A DNA stretch of 64,000 bases from Guptibacillus hwajinpoensis (GTDB taxonomy: Bacteria; Bacillota; Bacilli; Bacillales; Bacillaceae_O), in assembly GCA_016841765.1 (NCBI GenBank), contig JAENYN010000009.1:1-64000 (forward strand), read 5' to 3'. Of the stretch, positions 7,887 to 18,600 are shown one piece after another. Below the pieces are notes generated by a model. That model searched no databases. It saw only the letters and a program-made list of their open reading frames with translations, and was not told the DNA's origin. The translations under genes were made by a program, and so were the position numbers. Position 1 is the stretch's first letter, and every line of letters starts with the position of its first letter.

Positions 7887-8164
7887 CGTATTTCCGAAAG
7901 AAGTCTCCCTCTTCAAGTGTGAAGGCGCAGCCCAACGGTAAGGGGGAGATGAATCGCCTTCGGACAAAAGGTGGATTACTTGCCGCCTTGAATGTCCGAC
8001 TGTTCGCGAGCAAGTTGAATTAGATGAAGAATTACTTGGGTACGAGTTCCAAAACCCTTATCCTCTTTGTACGTATCCTGGAAAACATAATACAACGGGC
8101 TGCATTAAGTCGTTAAAGGCCTGATACATAAGCATTTGTCTTTCCTGGAACTGAACCCGTCAAT
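7887..8164. ncRNA. Gene-free structured stretch, candidate non-coding RNA or mobile-element relic
   Basis: No full gene is visible between the signal peptidase gene and a terminator at 8165. Complementary segments are dense. TCTCCC (7904-7909) pairs with GGGAGA (7944-7949), and GAAGGCG (7921-7927) pairs with CGCCTTC (7955-7961); the two pairings interleave as a pseudoknot would. Next comes a nested hairpin, TCGGACA/TGTCCGA (7960-7966/7993-7999) enclosing AAGGTGG/CCGCCTT (7968-7974/7983-7989). An open frame from about 7945 to 8123 encodes a short peptide without start or ribosome site. The arrangement recalls the guide-RNA scaffolds of IS200/IS605-type elements, but I cannot confirm this. Confidence 0.35.
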
Positions 8165-8187
8165 CCCATATATGGGTTGGCTTTTTT
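8165..8187 (+). terminator. Rho-independent terminator after the structured stretch
   Basis: The 12-bp palindrome CCCATATATGGG is followed within six bases by TTTTTTATAA. It could end transcription from the signal peptidase gene or from the structured region. Confidence 0.65.
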
Positions 8188-8222
8188 ATAATGGAGCATT
8201 ACAGTTAAGCATAGCCATACAA

Positions 8223-8261
8223 AGACAGAACGCCTTGACTTGGTATCCAGGCGTTCTGTCT
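8223..8261. terminator. Terminator-like hairpin, probably bidirectional
   Basis: A perfect 13-bp stem, AGACAGAACGCCT/AGGCGTTCTGTCT, with a 13-base loop is followed on the plus strand by GCGTTGTTTTAAT and on the minus strand by TTTGTATGG. It lies beyond the stop of the antiporter gene, which it probably serves. Confidence 0.65.
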
Positions 8262-8304
8262 GCGTTGTTTTAATATTGTCTTCGGTTTTTGCGATATAGC
8301 TTAT

Positions 8305-9462
8305 CTATATATCGGCAGATTCCGTTTCCGTGTTTGCGTTTTTAAAAAACGTTTCTGTCAGCTTCGGGGCCAGCATGAACACAAGCATTCCGATAAATGC
8401 AGCGGCCAGAATATAGATCCCTGTAAAAATTTGCAGTGTCCCTGTTGCTAGTCCGGCGATGATGACAGAAAACTCCCCGCGCGGAGTAAGGGAAAAACCG
8501 GCGAGTGCGGCCTCCCTTTTTTCAAGTCCGTACCATTGCCCTCCGAAGTAACCAACAATGACTTTATATAGAATCCCCCAGAGAAGCAAAACGGCCAGAA
8601 GACCAATGGAAGGTACGCTGTCAGTAAACTCCATGGACATTCCGAAATGCAGGAAAAAAAACGGCAGAAACAGATTTCTGACTGGCATCATAGCACGCTT
8701 GACCAGCCTTTTCACCTTTAAATCAGCCAATATCATGCCTGCCAGGAAAGCACCGATGATTTCAGAAAGCCCGAGCAGGACAGCGACACCGCCATAAGCG
8801 AGTGCGCTGCCGACAACTAACAGGATGAAAGCATCATCGGTAACAATGCGCTTGACATACGGTTGAGCCCATTTAAACATAACTTTACTGAGAATGAATG
8901 CACCTGCTGCCAATCCGGCAATTTTCACAAAAATGAGCACAAAGTCAAGTGGTGTAAAAGATTTGCCGGACATACCGATTAAAACGGTGACGAGCACCGG
9001 TGCGACAAGATCTTCAAATATGAGCAGGGACAGCATGAATTCCGATTCCCTGTTTTGCAGCCTGTCCGAGTGTTCAAGCAGTTTTGCGGTAATGGACGAA
9101 CTGGTCGCATATACAATCCCCCCGATGATCAGGGCCGGGAAAAAATCGAGCCCGAACAGGTAGGCGACAAACGTGGTGATGACGATTCCGAAAAAGGCGT
9201 CGAGTGTCCCCGCTTTCCAAACCCTTTTAATGTTATCAGCAAAATGTTCAACATTATAGCGCATGCCAAGGAGGAAAAACAGCAAAATCATGCCGATTTC
9301 TCCAGCCACTTTAATGGCTTCCGATTCATGGATGAAAAAAGATAAACCGATTCCAAGCAGCACATATAGTACGATGTCCGGTACGCTTAATAATTTTATT
9401 CCGATGAAGCCTGACAGGGCCAGGGCGAGTAAGATAAGTCCAACAACGAGCGGCAAGTTCAC
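8305..9462 (-). CDS. CPA2 family cation/proton antiporter (KefB/KhtU-like)
   Basis: This integral membrane antiporter has about 12 hydrophobic segments over 385 residues and the sodium/hydrogen exchanger fold of the CPA2 group. Conserved features are LLSVPDIVLYVLLGIGLS, the core FFLLGMRYNVEHF, and SLLIFEDLVAPVLV, which holds the acidic ion-coupling residue. It ends shortly after the membrane domain, so there is no cytoplasmic TrkA-N/C module; B. subtilis KhtU gets a separate KhtT subunit, and no such gene is adjacent here. GTG at 9462 is preferred, with AGGAAGGA 9 bases upstream; TTG at 9471 abuts that site. Exchange of K+ or Na+ for protons is inferred. Confidence 0.82.
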   Translation of the reverse strand: MNLPLVVGLILLALALSGFIGIKLLSVPDIVLYVLLGIGLSFFIHESEAIKVAGEIGMILLFFLLGMRYNVEHFADNIKRVWKAGTLDAFFGIVITTFVAYLFGLDFFPALIIGGIVYATSSSITAKLLEHSDRLQNRESEFMLSLLIFEDLVAPVLVTVLIGMSGKSFTPLDFVLIFVKIAGLAAGAFILSKVMFKWAQPYVKRIVTDDAFILLVVGSALAYGGVAVLLGLSEIIGAFLAGMILADLKVKRLVKRAMMPVRNLFLPFFFLHFGMSMEFTDSVPSIGLLAVLLLWGILYKVIVGYFGGQWYGLEKREAALAGFSLTPRGEFSVIIAGLATGTLQIFTGIYILAAAFIGMLVFMLAPKLTETFFKNANTETESADI

Positions 9463-9661
9463 ATAGTTCAATCCTTCCTGAGGTTCTTATAATGTCTTTC
9501 CTTTATTCCCCGGCTCAGGATTATTCACTCCTGTTTTTTTAAAAGATGGTGACATCCATAAAATGACAGAAATGAAAAATAGTAATAAGACTGATTGAGA
9601 GGATTTTCACGCAGCATCACGAACACTACTTTATAGAAATATAGAGCAGGGGGGTTATGAC

Positions 9662-10210
9662 ATGATAAATAAGCCGCTATTCCATGGAGACCGTGTAAAA
9701 TTGACGGCTTTTCAAGAAGAGGATGCCGCTGTGCTGGCTGCATGGCATGAAGATGATGAATTTCTGCAATTGTTTGACGCCAGGCCGGCTGTTCCGAAGT
9801 CAAAGAAAGAAATGGAGGAATGGATCAGCAGCGAAGAATCTGACAGTTTTCGCTTTGCCATCAGGTTAAAAGGCACTGAAGAGCTGGCAGGTTTTATTGA
9901 AATCGATGGCATCCTGTGGAATCATGGATGCGCCTGGATTTCCGCTGCACTGCAGCGGCAGTATTGGAGCCAGGGATATGGGACAGAAGCAATGAGCCTT
10001 GCGATTCGTTACGCATTTGAAGAATTGAATCTGCACCGCCTGCAGCTGACCGTGTTTTCTTATAATGCGAGAGCAAAACGGATGTACGAGAAACTCGGAT
10101 TCATCAAAGAAGGATCGTACAGGGAGTTTCTCGAACGCCGCGGCAGGCGGCATGATCTTGAACTTTACGGCATGCTGAAAAGGGAATGGATGGAAAAAGA
10201 GCACAGCTAG
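9662..10210 (+). CDS. GNAT acetyltransferase, RimJ/RimL-like
   Basis: This 182-residue N-acetyltransferase has the GNAT core. The N-terminal strand-helix region is VKLTAFQEEDAAVLAAWHEDDEF. The acetyl-CoA binding motif A is RQYWSQGYGTEAMSLAIRYAFEELNLHRLQL, and motif B is NARAKRMYEKLGFIKEGSYREF. This pattern is typical of the RimJ/RimL group that acetylates protein N-termini or small amines; the actual substrate is unknown. AGGGGGG precedes the ATG. The gene ends inside its own terminator hairpin at 10199, indicating a single-gene transcript. Confidence 0.85.
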   Translation: MINKPLFHGDRVKLTAFQEEDAAVLAAWHEDDEFLQLFDARPAVPKSKKEMEEWISSEESDSFRFAIRLKGTEELAGFIEIDGILWNHGCAWISAALQRQYWSQGYGTEAMSLAIRYAFEELNLHRLQLTVFSYNARAKRMYEKLGFIKEGSYREFLERRGRRHDLELYGMLKREWMEKEHS

Positions 10211-10235
10211 GCGGTTTGCCTGCTGCGCTCTTTTT
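10199..10235 (+). terminator. Terminator of the GNAT gene
   Basis: An interrupted stem GAGC-CAGC-GGC/GCC-GCTG-GCTC is followed by TTTTT. Its 5-prime arm overlaps the last codons of the acetyltransferase gene. Confidence 0.65.
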
Positions 10236-10243
10236 GGCTGTTA

Positions 10244-10416
10244 AGGAAATTATAAATTTGTGCGTTGTGGATAAAAAGCGGGAAGGGAGTCATCCAGCTC
10301 CAGGAGCCAGCGGCTATCGTCATAAGCGGTGATCCCCTCCGGAAGGAAAGATCACCTTCCTGCGGATACCCCCGCTTATGCGTACGCCGCTAAGCGGGCG
10401 CCCTGCGCTTTTGTTC
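10244..10416 (+). repeat. Dispersed ~170-bp repeat, copy 1
   Basis: This intergenic element starts at AGGAAATTATAAA and ends at GCGCTTTTGTTCTT. It is closely similar to 41214-41382 in the same orientation, sharing for example GGGAGTCATCCAGCTCCAGG and CCGCTTATGCGTACGCCGCT. It holds an inverted repeat CATAAGCGG/CCGCTTATG, so the transcript would fold. Both copies sit directly after the terminator of a plus-strand gene. It resembles the interspersed intergenic repeats common in Bacillaceae genomes. Confidence 0.8.
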
Positions 10417-10417
10417 T

Positions 10418-11284
10418 TCATTCATGTTGCTGCTCTTTTTTGCTGCGGACCATCGTCCTGGCAAACGTGTAAATCAAATAGAGAATAAAAACGGTTAGTA
10501 CCGCGAGTCCGGCCATATTCAATCCGAGCAGCTTTAAGAGGACACTCAGCCATGTAATGACATAGAGCAAGCCGAGGCGTTTTTTGATTTCCGGATCGCT
10601 GAAATAAGCTGTCAACCGGGCTCCGATCTGTCCGCCGATTAAGGCGCCGATGACCAGCATGATTCCGATGACATAATCGATTGGTGTTGTAAGTGCGTAT
10701 GATATAAAGCCTGAGATGACAATGAAGAAGACACTGACAAGGCTCGTGCCGACAGCAATCCTTGGCGCCAGGGCAAGCATCGATATAAATAACGGAACGA
10801 TGATGAAACCGCCTCCGACCCCGAGCGTCGTCGATGCAAAACCGCCGAAAAAACCGATGAAGAGGATAATCGGGAGGGAGTGCTTGCCGGTTTTAGCTGT
10901 TTCTTTTTGCTTCCCTTTTTTCTTGCGGAGCATTGAAAAAGCGAAGTAACCAAGCAATAACAGATAAAAGCCCGGGATGACTGTTTCAGAAAGCCCTTTG
11001 TCCTCAAGGAAAATGACAAAAGGGTGAGCCACCCTTGTGGCGGCAAGCCCGCTCACACCTGTAATGAACGCCAGCTTCCAATCGATGTTGCGGAGCCGCA
11101 AATGGGCAATCACCCCGGATACTGATGTTCCGATCGTATAAAGCAGGCTTGTTGCAATGGCAGTTACAGGTACGAAGCCGAACAAAAGCAGGACCGGTGT
11201 CAAAACAAACCCGCCGCCTACTCCGAAAAAGCCGGAGAGTATTCCGATTATGGCCCCGATGAGCAGATATGCAGCTAATTCCAA
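10418..11284 (-). CDS. TSUP family (TauE/SafE) membrane transporter
   Basis: This 288-residue integral membrane protein is built as two homologous halves of about four membrane segments. Each half carries the family glycine motif: GILSGFFGVGGGFVLTPVLLL near residue 15 and FFGGFASTTLGVGGGFIIVPLF near residue 145. TSUP proteins export sulfite or sulfonates or carry organic acids; which applies here cannot be told. A basic linker (RKKKGKQKETAKTGK) separates the halves and the C-terminus is charged. The start is TTG at 11284 with GGAAGGAG 8 bases upstream. No sulfur-metabolism genes are adjacent. Confidence 0.85.
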   Translation of the reverse strand: MELAAYLLIGAIIGILSGFFGVGGGFVLTPVLLLFGFVPVTAIATSLLYTIGTSVSGVIAHLRLRNIDWKLAFITGVSGLAATRVAHPFVIFLEDKGLSETVIPGFYLLLLGYFAFSMLRKKKGKQKETAKTGKHSLPIILFIGFFGGFASTTLGVGGGFIIVPLFISMLALAPRIAVGTSLVSVFFIVISGFISYALTTPIDYVIGIMLVIGALIGGQIGARLTAYFSDPEIKKRLGLLYVITWLSVLLKLLGLNMAGLAVLTVFILYLIYTFARTMVRSKKEQQHE

Positions 11285-12098
11285 AATGATTGCTCCTTCC
11301 GTTCAACAGATAATTTTAGTTTAGCCAGAATGATGTCCTCAGAGCAAATTTTTCGTTTTGGTTGAATTGAGAGGAAGGTGCTGTGATGATGGTGACTTAT
11401 GCATCCTGGTGGGAAGAGAGGAATGAAGTTTCTTTCGTTTGAACGCGACAGTTGTTGCGCCTGCAGGTCTGTTAATCAGCTTTGTGGCGAAAAGGCAGGT
11501 GAGGGATGATATGGGAACCTGGCATCTTTTGTCTACTGGTCTCAGCAGATTGGACGGGCTCTTGACAGGAAATGAAACGGTTCTGCAACGGCATGAATAG
11601 CAGGGGATTCGGCGCAAATGTGTGCTCTAACGTGATTGGTGAAAGATATGGCGTGAAAATGCGATGTTATGGCGCAAAACCTCTTCGGCAGGGATCCGCA
11701 TTGTGAAGGGAATGTAACGTATTCATCGTCCTGAAGCGGAAAACTGGCGGTCTCAGCCTCGCTTCATGTATTTTCAGCTCAACCAAAAAGCTCTTCCAGC
11801 TGACTTCATCAATCGGTACCTGAAAAGGTGGAAAAGAACGGAAAAACCTGCTAAACTTATAGAACGGATGTTCGAATGAGAGTCATCATATATTGGCAGT
11901 TGAAAAAGGTTTATCGGTATTCGCGGAAATAGTATCATAGAATAGGAACCTATTGATAAAAAGATAAACAGATACATACAGGCGGCCGTTTCGTACGAAA
12001 TTCAGCACAGACGGCCTGTTTTTCATTTTTAACATAAAGAGGCAGCTCCGGCATTCTCCGGGCTGCAGACAGATTTTAGCAGGAGCGGAGGTTATTCA
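11285..12098. other. 0.8-kb gap without a recognisable gene before addB
   Basis: Only short frames with no ribosome site occur here. B. subtilis has several yhj genes between sipV and addB, so this may be decayed remnant sequence. Near the end, 11980-12025 contains a bulged stem CAGG-CCGT/ACGGCCTG with the inner palindrome TTTCGTACGAAA, followed by TTTTTCATTTTT. It looks like a terminator for plus-strand transcription entering from the left, although no plus-strand gene precedes it. The addB ribosome site GGAGCGGAGG lies at the right edge. Confidence 0.45.
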
Positions 12099-15000
12099 AT
12101 GACAGTGCGATTTGTCATCGGACGGGCAGGCAGCGGGAAGACGTCGCTTTGCAAAAATGAGCTGCGTAAGCGGCTTAAGGAGAATCCGGTTGGAAACCCG
12201 CTGATTTATCTTGTGCCGGACCAAATGACATTCCAGACGGAGTATGACTTGATTACAACGCCTGGACTGGGCGGCATGATCAGGATGCAGGTATTCAGTT
12301 TTACGAGGCTGGCCTGGAGGGTGCTGCAGGAAACAGGGGGGATTTCCCGTTACCATATCAGTACGCTCGGCCTTAACATGATGATACGGAGGATTCTGGA
12401 AAGCCGCAGGAAAGACCTCAAGGTGTTTGAAAAGGCAGCTGAGAAGAACGGATTTATTGAGCAGCTTGAAGAGATGATGGCGGAATTCAAGCGTTATTGT
12501 GTCACCCCTGCAGATCTTGAGCAGAAAAGGCGGGAACTGGATGCCGGCGGAAATGCGGAAGCGGGAACGGAGAGCCTGAAAGAAAAGCTGCATGATTTTC
12601 AGCTCGTTTATGAAGACCTGGAGAGAAGCCTGTCCGGCCGGTATGTGGATTCTGAAGATTACTTGCGGCTGCTTGCCGAGAAAATAGCGGATTCCGAGTT
12701 CATAAGAAATGCGGAAATATATATTGATGGATTCTACAGTTTTACACCACAGGAAGAGCTTGTTCTCGGAGCGCTCTTTCAACATGCCAGGCGGGTGACT
12801 ATATCGCTGACGCTTGACCGGGAGTATGAACATCCTCCCCATGAGCTTAATCTGTACCGGATGACCGGCGATACGTTCATGAAGTTGAGGGAGCTTGCCG
12901 GGAGCCTTGGGGCGGAACTGGAGAAGACGGTTGTATTGGATGGGAAGCCGCCCCGTTATGAGAAGGCACCGTCGCTTGAACATCTTGAACGCTATTATGA
13001 TGTAAGACCGGCACAACAAATTGAGTCCGCAGGGGATATCCTACTTGCGGCGGCCGTTAACAGGCGGGCAGAAGTGGAAGGCGTTGCCAGGGAAGTCCTG
13101 AAGCTTGTCAGGGAAAAAGGGTACCGATTCAGGGATATCGGCATATTCGTCCGTAACATGGGAGATTACCAGAAGCTGATGGAAACGATTTTCGGTGATT
13201 ATGAGATTCCTTATTTCATTGACCAGAAGCAAACGATGCTGAATCATCCTTTGTTTGAGCTGATCCGGTCATCCCTCGATGTCATCCATACGAACTGGCG
13301 GTATGATCCGGTGTTCCGCTGTGTGAAAACTGATTTGTTTTTTCCGCTGGAAAGCCATATTGAAGGACTCCGGGAACAGATGGACCAGCTGGAAAACTAT
13401 GTGCTGGCCCGCGGAATCCAGGGCAGGAGGTGGAAACAGGAGGAGCCGTGGACCTACCGCCGCATCTATTCGCTTGAAGATACGGACACCGTACAAACCG
13501 ATAAAGAGAAGGAAGTCCAGGCCCGGATCAACCGGCTGCGCAGGTTGATTGCTGCGCCGCTCGCTTCCTTTGAGGAAGGGATGAAACGGGCGAAGACAGG
13601 ACGTGAGTATGCGGAAGCGCTCTATCATTACCTTTCCGGAATAAGAGTCCCTGAGAAAATAGAAAAGCTGCGTGATACGGCGGCTGAAAACGGAAATCTT
13701 TCACTCGCCCGCCAGCACGACCAGGTGTGGGATGAGTTCATGGATTTGCTCGATCAGGTTGTGGAGATCGCCGGTGATGATGAGTTGACGTTTGACATGT
13801 TCATGAAAATGATCGGCACCGGATTGGAATCGATGAAATTCGCCCTGGTGCCGCCTTCACTTGATCAGGTGTTGGCCGGTACGCTTGACCGGACCCGGTT
13901 CGGGGATGTGAAAGTGTCGTTCATTCTTGGTGTCAATGAAGGTGTCCTCCCTGCTGTGCCGAAGGAAGACGATGTGATATCTGATGAGGAAAGGCAGCTT
14001 CTCCTTGATTCAGGTGTACAGCTGGCACCCGGCAGCCGCGAGCAGCTTCTGGATGAAAACTTCCTTATCTATCTTGCCCTGACCAGTCCGTCGGAACGGT
14101 TGTGGGTAAGCTGGCCTCTTGCGGATGAGGAAGGGAAATCTTTGAATCCGTCCGTTCTAATCAAACGTATCAAAAGCCTGTACAGCTCCCTGGATGAAAA
14201 ACTCATTTTTAACGATCCGGCCGAAGTGACCGAGCAGGAGCAGCTTGATTTTGTCACGACAGGCAAGAAGACGCTGTCATACCTCGCCGCCCAGCTCCAG
14301 GCATGGAAACGGGGATATCCGGTTTCACCGCTATGGATCGATGTCCTGAATGAGTTTATCACGAGTGAGCAGTGGTCGGACAAGGCCCGCACCGTCCTTA
14401 GCAGTTTATTTTATAAAAATGAAGCGAAGAAGCTCGATCCCAGTGTAAGCAAAGAGCTGTATGGCGAACGGATCCAGGCGAGTGTTTCAAGGATGGAACA
14501 GTTCAATTCCTGTGCATTTTCCCAGTTTGCCTCACACGGGCTGAAGTTGAAGGAACGGCAAATTTTCAAGCTGGAAGCTCCCGATATCGGGCAGCTGTTC
14601 CATGGGGCGCTAAAGCGGATGTCCGAGTTGCTTCAGGAGCATGGACTTGAGTGGAATGAGCTGACCAGCAAACAGTGTGAGCAATTTTCCGTCCAGGCGA
14701 TTGATGAATTGGCGCCGCACCTTCAGGGAGAAATTTTGTTGAGCTCCAACAGGCATAACTATATAAAACGGAAATTACAGCAAGTGGTGGCAAAAGCTTC
14801 GGGTGCCATGAGCGAACATGCCAAATCGAGCGGATTCGTCCCGGTCGGCCTTGAGGTTCCGTTCGGAACCGGCCATGATTTGCCTGCCATCACCTTCAAG
14901 CTTCCGAATGGGACCGAAATGGAACTGGTCGGCCGAATCGACAGAGTTGATAAAGCGGAAAGCTCAAAAGGGGTGCTTCTGCGGGTTGTCGACTACAAAT

Positions 15001-15611
15001 CAAGCGAGAAGGCGCTCAACCTTGCTGAAGTTTACTTTGGCCTGGCCCTGCAGATGCTCACCTATCTCGATATTGTGCTTACCCATTCCGATAAATGGCT
15101 CGGTTCGGAAGCACACCCTGCCGGAGTCCTGTATTTCCATGTTCACAACCCGATGATCAATTCGGATTACCGCCTCCCTGATGATGCCATTGACAGGGAG
15201 CTGTTCAGGCAGTTCAAGATGAAAGGCCTTCTGGTTGCCGATGAAGAAGCGATCAAGCTGATGGATAACTCGCTTGACAGCGGGCATTCCGATGTTGTCC
15301 CGGCAGGACTGAAGAAAGCGGGCGGCTTTTACAGCAATTCCTCGGTAGCAAGTGATGAAGAATTCGATCATCTGAGGAACCATGTGAGGGAATTGATCAA
15401 GAAGGTCGGCACGGATATCACGGACGGAGTCATTGATATTGCGCCGTATAAAATGAAGGACAGGACGCCCTGCACATTTTGTTCCTATAAATCGTTCTGC
15501 CAGTTTGATAACTCGCTCGAAGAGAATGATTACCGGCTGCTGAAGCCTGAAAAAGATCAAATTGTCCTTGATAAGATGAGAAAGAAAGGAGGCGACGATG
15601 ATGATCAGTAA
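12099..15611 (+). CDS. addB: ATP-dependent helicase/nuclease subunit B (AddB)
   Basis: AddB is one subunit of the AddAB (RexAB) helicase-nuclease that processes double-strand breaks for RecA-dependent repair; in Bacillus it recognises Chi and its nuclease cuts one strand. The 1170-residue length is typical. A Walker A motif, GRAGSGKT, is at residues 8-15. The C-terminal RecB-like nuclease has LVGRIDRVD and VVDYKSSE with Asp965 and Lys967. The 4Fe-4S cluster ligands are visible as Cys805, Cys1125, Cys1128 and Cys1134, the same spacing as in B. subtilis. The ribosome site GGAGCGGAGG precedes the ATG by 7 bases. The 3-prime end overlaps addA by 14 bases. Confidence 0.97.
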   Translation: MTVRFVIGRAGSGKTSLCKNELRKRLKENPVGNPLIYLVPDQMTFQTEYDLITTPGLGGMIRMQVFSFTRLAWRVLQETGGISRYHISTLGLNMMIRRILESRRKDLKVFEKAAEKNGFIEQLEEMMAEFKRYCVTPADLEQKRRELDAGGNAEAGTESLKEKLHDFQLVYEDLERSLSGRYVDSEDYLRLLAEKIADSEFIRNAEIYIDGFYSFTPQEELVLGALFQHARRVTISLTLDREYEHPPHELNLYRMTGDTFMKLRELAGSLGAELEKTVVLDGKPPRYEKAPSLEHLERYYDVRPAQQIESAGDILLAAAVNRRAEVEGVAREVLKLVREKGYRFRDIGIFVRNMGDYQKLMETIFGDYEIPYFIDQKQTMLNHPLFELIRSSLDVIHTNWRYDPVFRCVKTDLFFPLESHIEGLREQMDQLENYVLARGIQGRRWKQEEPWTYRRIYSLEDTDTVQTDKEKEVQARINRLRRLIAAPLASFEEGMKRAKTGREYAEALYHYLSGIRVPEKIEKLRDTAAENGNLSLARQHDQVWDEFMDLLDQVVEIAGDDELTFDMFMKMIGTGLESMKFALVPPSLDQVLAGTLDRTRFGDVKVSFILGVNEGVLPAVPKEDDVISDEERQLLLDSGVQLAPGSREQLLDENFLIYLALTSPSERLWVSWPLADEEGKSLNPSVLIKRIKSLYSSLDEKLIFNDPAEVTEQEQLDFVTTGKKTLSYLAAQLQAWKRGYPVSPLWIDVLNEFITSEQWSDKARTVLSSLFYKNEAKKLDPSVSKELYGERIQASVSRMEQFNSCAFSQFASHGLKLKERQIFKLEAPDIGQLFHGALKRMSELLQEHGLEWNELTSKQCEQFSVQAIDELAPHLQGEILLSSNRHNYIKRKLQQVVAKASGAMSEHAKSSGFVPVGLEVPFGTGHDLPAITFKLPNGTEMELVGRIDRVDKAESSKGVLLRVVDYKSSEKALNLAEVYFGLALQMLTYLDIVLTHSDKWLGSEAHPAGVLYFHVHNPMINSDYRLPDDAIDRELFRQFKMKGLLVADEEAIKLMDNSLDSGHSDVVPAGLKKAGGFYSNSSVASDEEFDHLRNHVRELIKKVGTDITDGVIDIAPYKMKDRTPCTFCSYKSFCQFDNSLEENDYRLLKPEKDQIVLDKMRKKGGDDDDQ

Positions 15612-18600
15612 AATGCCAAAGCCTGAAAACAGCACCTGGACGGACGAGCAATGGGACGCCATCACCGCCTCCGGGCAAGACATCCTCGTTGCGGCCGCGG
15701 CCGGATCGGGAAAAACAGCCGTCCTGGTCGAACGGATCATCAAAAAAATCACGTCACTGGAAAATCCGGTTGACATCGACCGCCTCCTTGTTGTTACGTT
15801 CACAAATGCGGCAGCATCAGAAATGAAAAAACGGATAGGGGATGCGATCGAAAGGGAACTCGAAAGCCACCCATCCTCGCTTCATTTACGGAGGCAGCTT
15901 GCCCTCATTAACAGGGCTTCTATTTCAACATTGCACTCATTCTGCCTGAATGTCGTCAGAAAATATTATTACAGGCTTGATATCGATCCGGGTTTCCGGA
16001 TAGCAGACGGGACTGAAGCCGATCTCCTGATGGATGAGGTCCTTGATGAGCTGTTTGAAGAGGAATACGGACAAGAAGAGAATGAGGCATTTTATGATCT
16101 GGTTGACCGGTATGCAAGTGATCGGAGTGATGCCGACCTGCAGGACTATGTCCGCAAGCTCTATACTTTTTCACGCGCGCATCCGTGGCCGTTTGAATGG
16201 CTTGACACGGTTGCGGAAGAGTATGAAAAAGCCGGGGAGGGCATCGGCATTGAAGATCTTCCATGGATGACCGATCTTGCCGGCGATGTGAACCTGCAGT
16301 TGGCCGGTATGGAAGCGATTCTTGTCAATGCCATGACGTTGACGAAGGAACCGGAAGGACCGGCTGCTTATGCAGATAATCTCGAAGATGATCTCAGAAT
16401 CATCCAGGGACTGCAGGCTGCTGCCTGTGCCTCATGGCAGCACCTTTATGAAGAAATGCAGAAGGTTGCCGCCTTTTCGAAGCTGAAAACGATTAGGAAG
16501 GGCGAGGCGGATAAAGACCTCCAAGACCGGGTCAAGTCGCTGCGCGAAAAAGTGAAAAAGCAAGTCGGCAAGTTGAAGGAAGAACTTTTTGCCCGCAGCC
16601 CCGACGCTTATATGGAGGATGTCCGCGAGATGGCTCCTGTTGTCCGGACGCTTGTCGAGCTGGTGAAAAAGGTGTCGGAACGATACGAGAAAGCCAAAAA
16701 AGAACGGGCGCTTGTTGATTTCAATGACCTTGAGCATTATGCGCTGGCAATTTTGGCCGAATCCCATCACCAGGCCGGCGGGAAGACCGATGTCATCCCG
16801 TCCGATGCCGCCATACAATATCGCCGGCAATTTGCAGAATTGCTTGTTGATGAATACCAGGATACGAACCTTGTGCAGGAAACGATTATCCGGCTGATCG
16901 CAAAGCCCCGGACAGAGCAGGGCAATGTATTTATGGTGGGCGATGTGAAACAGAGCATTTACCGGTTCCGCCTGGCCGAACCGGGGTTGTTCCTTTCGAA
17001 ATATAAACGGTTCGGAACCAGCTCCGTTAACGAAGGAATTAAAATAGATTTATCGAAAAACTTTCGCAGCCGTAAAGAAGTGCTGCATGGCACAAACTTT
17101 ATATTCAAACAGATCATGGGTGAAACAGTCGGTGAGATCGATTACGATGAAGCTGCCGAATTGAAGCCTGGCGCGTCTTATCCCCCTGGGCCCGATACCG
17201 AAACGGAACTGCTGATCGTCGACAAGCAGAAAAACGATGAGGATAAGCAGGAAGTGCCTGACGAAAGCCTCATCAATCCTGATGAATATGAAACCGTCCA
17301 GCTGGAAGCCCGCCTGATGGCAAAGAAGATCAAAGAGATGGTCGGCACCTATCAGATTTTTGATAAAGACATCAAGGGGATGCGGACTGTCACATACCGT
17401 GATATCGTTATCCTCCTGCGTTCGATGCCATGGGCGCCGGCCATTATGGAAGAGTTCAAAAAGTACGGCATACCTGTTTATGCCGAGCTGTCCACCGGTT
17501 ATTTCGAAGCGACCGAGGTATCGGTCATGCTTTCATTGCTTAAAGTGATTGACAATCCGCTTCAGGATATTCCGCTTGCCTCTGTGCTGCGCTCGCCGAT
17601 TGTAAACTTGAGTGAAAGCGACCTGGCTTCGATCCGCCTTGAGAATAAGAAGGATTCTTATTTTGATGCAATCCTGACATATATCTCCGGCACCAGGGGG
17701 AACCTGGTTTTAAAGGAGAAGCTCAGCAGATTCTATAAAAACCTTGAAGAATGGCGGACAAAAGCGCGGCAGGGTGCCCTTTCCAGTTTGATCTGGGATT
17801 TATACGGAGAAACAGGTTATTACGATTTTGTCGGAGGAATGCCGGGCGGCAGGCAGCGCCAGGCCAACTTGCGGGCGCTATACGACCGGGCAAGGCAGTA
17901 CGAGGAAACATCATTCCGCGGATTGTTTCGGTTTCTCCGTTTCATTGAGCGCATGCAGGAACGCGGGGATGACCTCGGTGCTGCCCGTGCTCTCGGTGAG
18001 CAAGAGGATGTCGTACGCATCATGACAATCCACAAAAGCAAAGGGCTGGAGTTCCCGGTTGTTTTCACAGCAGGACTTGCCCGCCAGTTCAATATGATGG
18101 ATCTTCACCAGAAGGTGCTTCTCCACAAAGAACTGGGTTTCGGATCGCGTTTGATCAATCCTGAGCGGCGGATCAGCTATCCGACACTTCCGCAAATTGC
18201 CATTAAGCGCAGGGCGAGGATGGAACTGATTGCAGAAGAAATGCGCGTTTTATACGTTGCCCTGACCAGGGCGCGGGATAAGCTATATTTGATTGGTTCG
18301 GTGAAAGACCGCTCCAAAACGATTGATTCATGGAAAGAGCATGTCGGGCATGAGGATTGGCTGCTGCCTGACTATGAACGATCGCGGAGTACATCCTATC
18401 TTGACTGGATTGGGCCGGCGCTCATCCGTCATCGCCATATTCTTGATGAGCTTGAAGAAATACAGGGCAATACAGATACAGAAGTGGCAGGGCACCCTTC
18501 AAGTTGGAAACTCAATTTTGTAAAAGGGGAGACATTGACGGAGGAAGCACCTGAAGATCAAGCCCGGGAAGAAGAATTAATGGAATCACTCCGCACCTGG

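Noticed and set aside
7945-8123. An open frame in the structured region after sipV, read as a cysteine-containing small protein
   Set aside because: No start codon with a ribosome site is available, and the base-pairing pattern explains the sequence better.
11339-11977. Short minus-strand frames of 67-92 codons in the gap before addB
   Set aside because: No ribosome sites, no family resemblance and unusual composition for this genome. They look like chance frames in decayed DNA.
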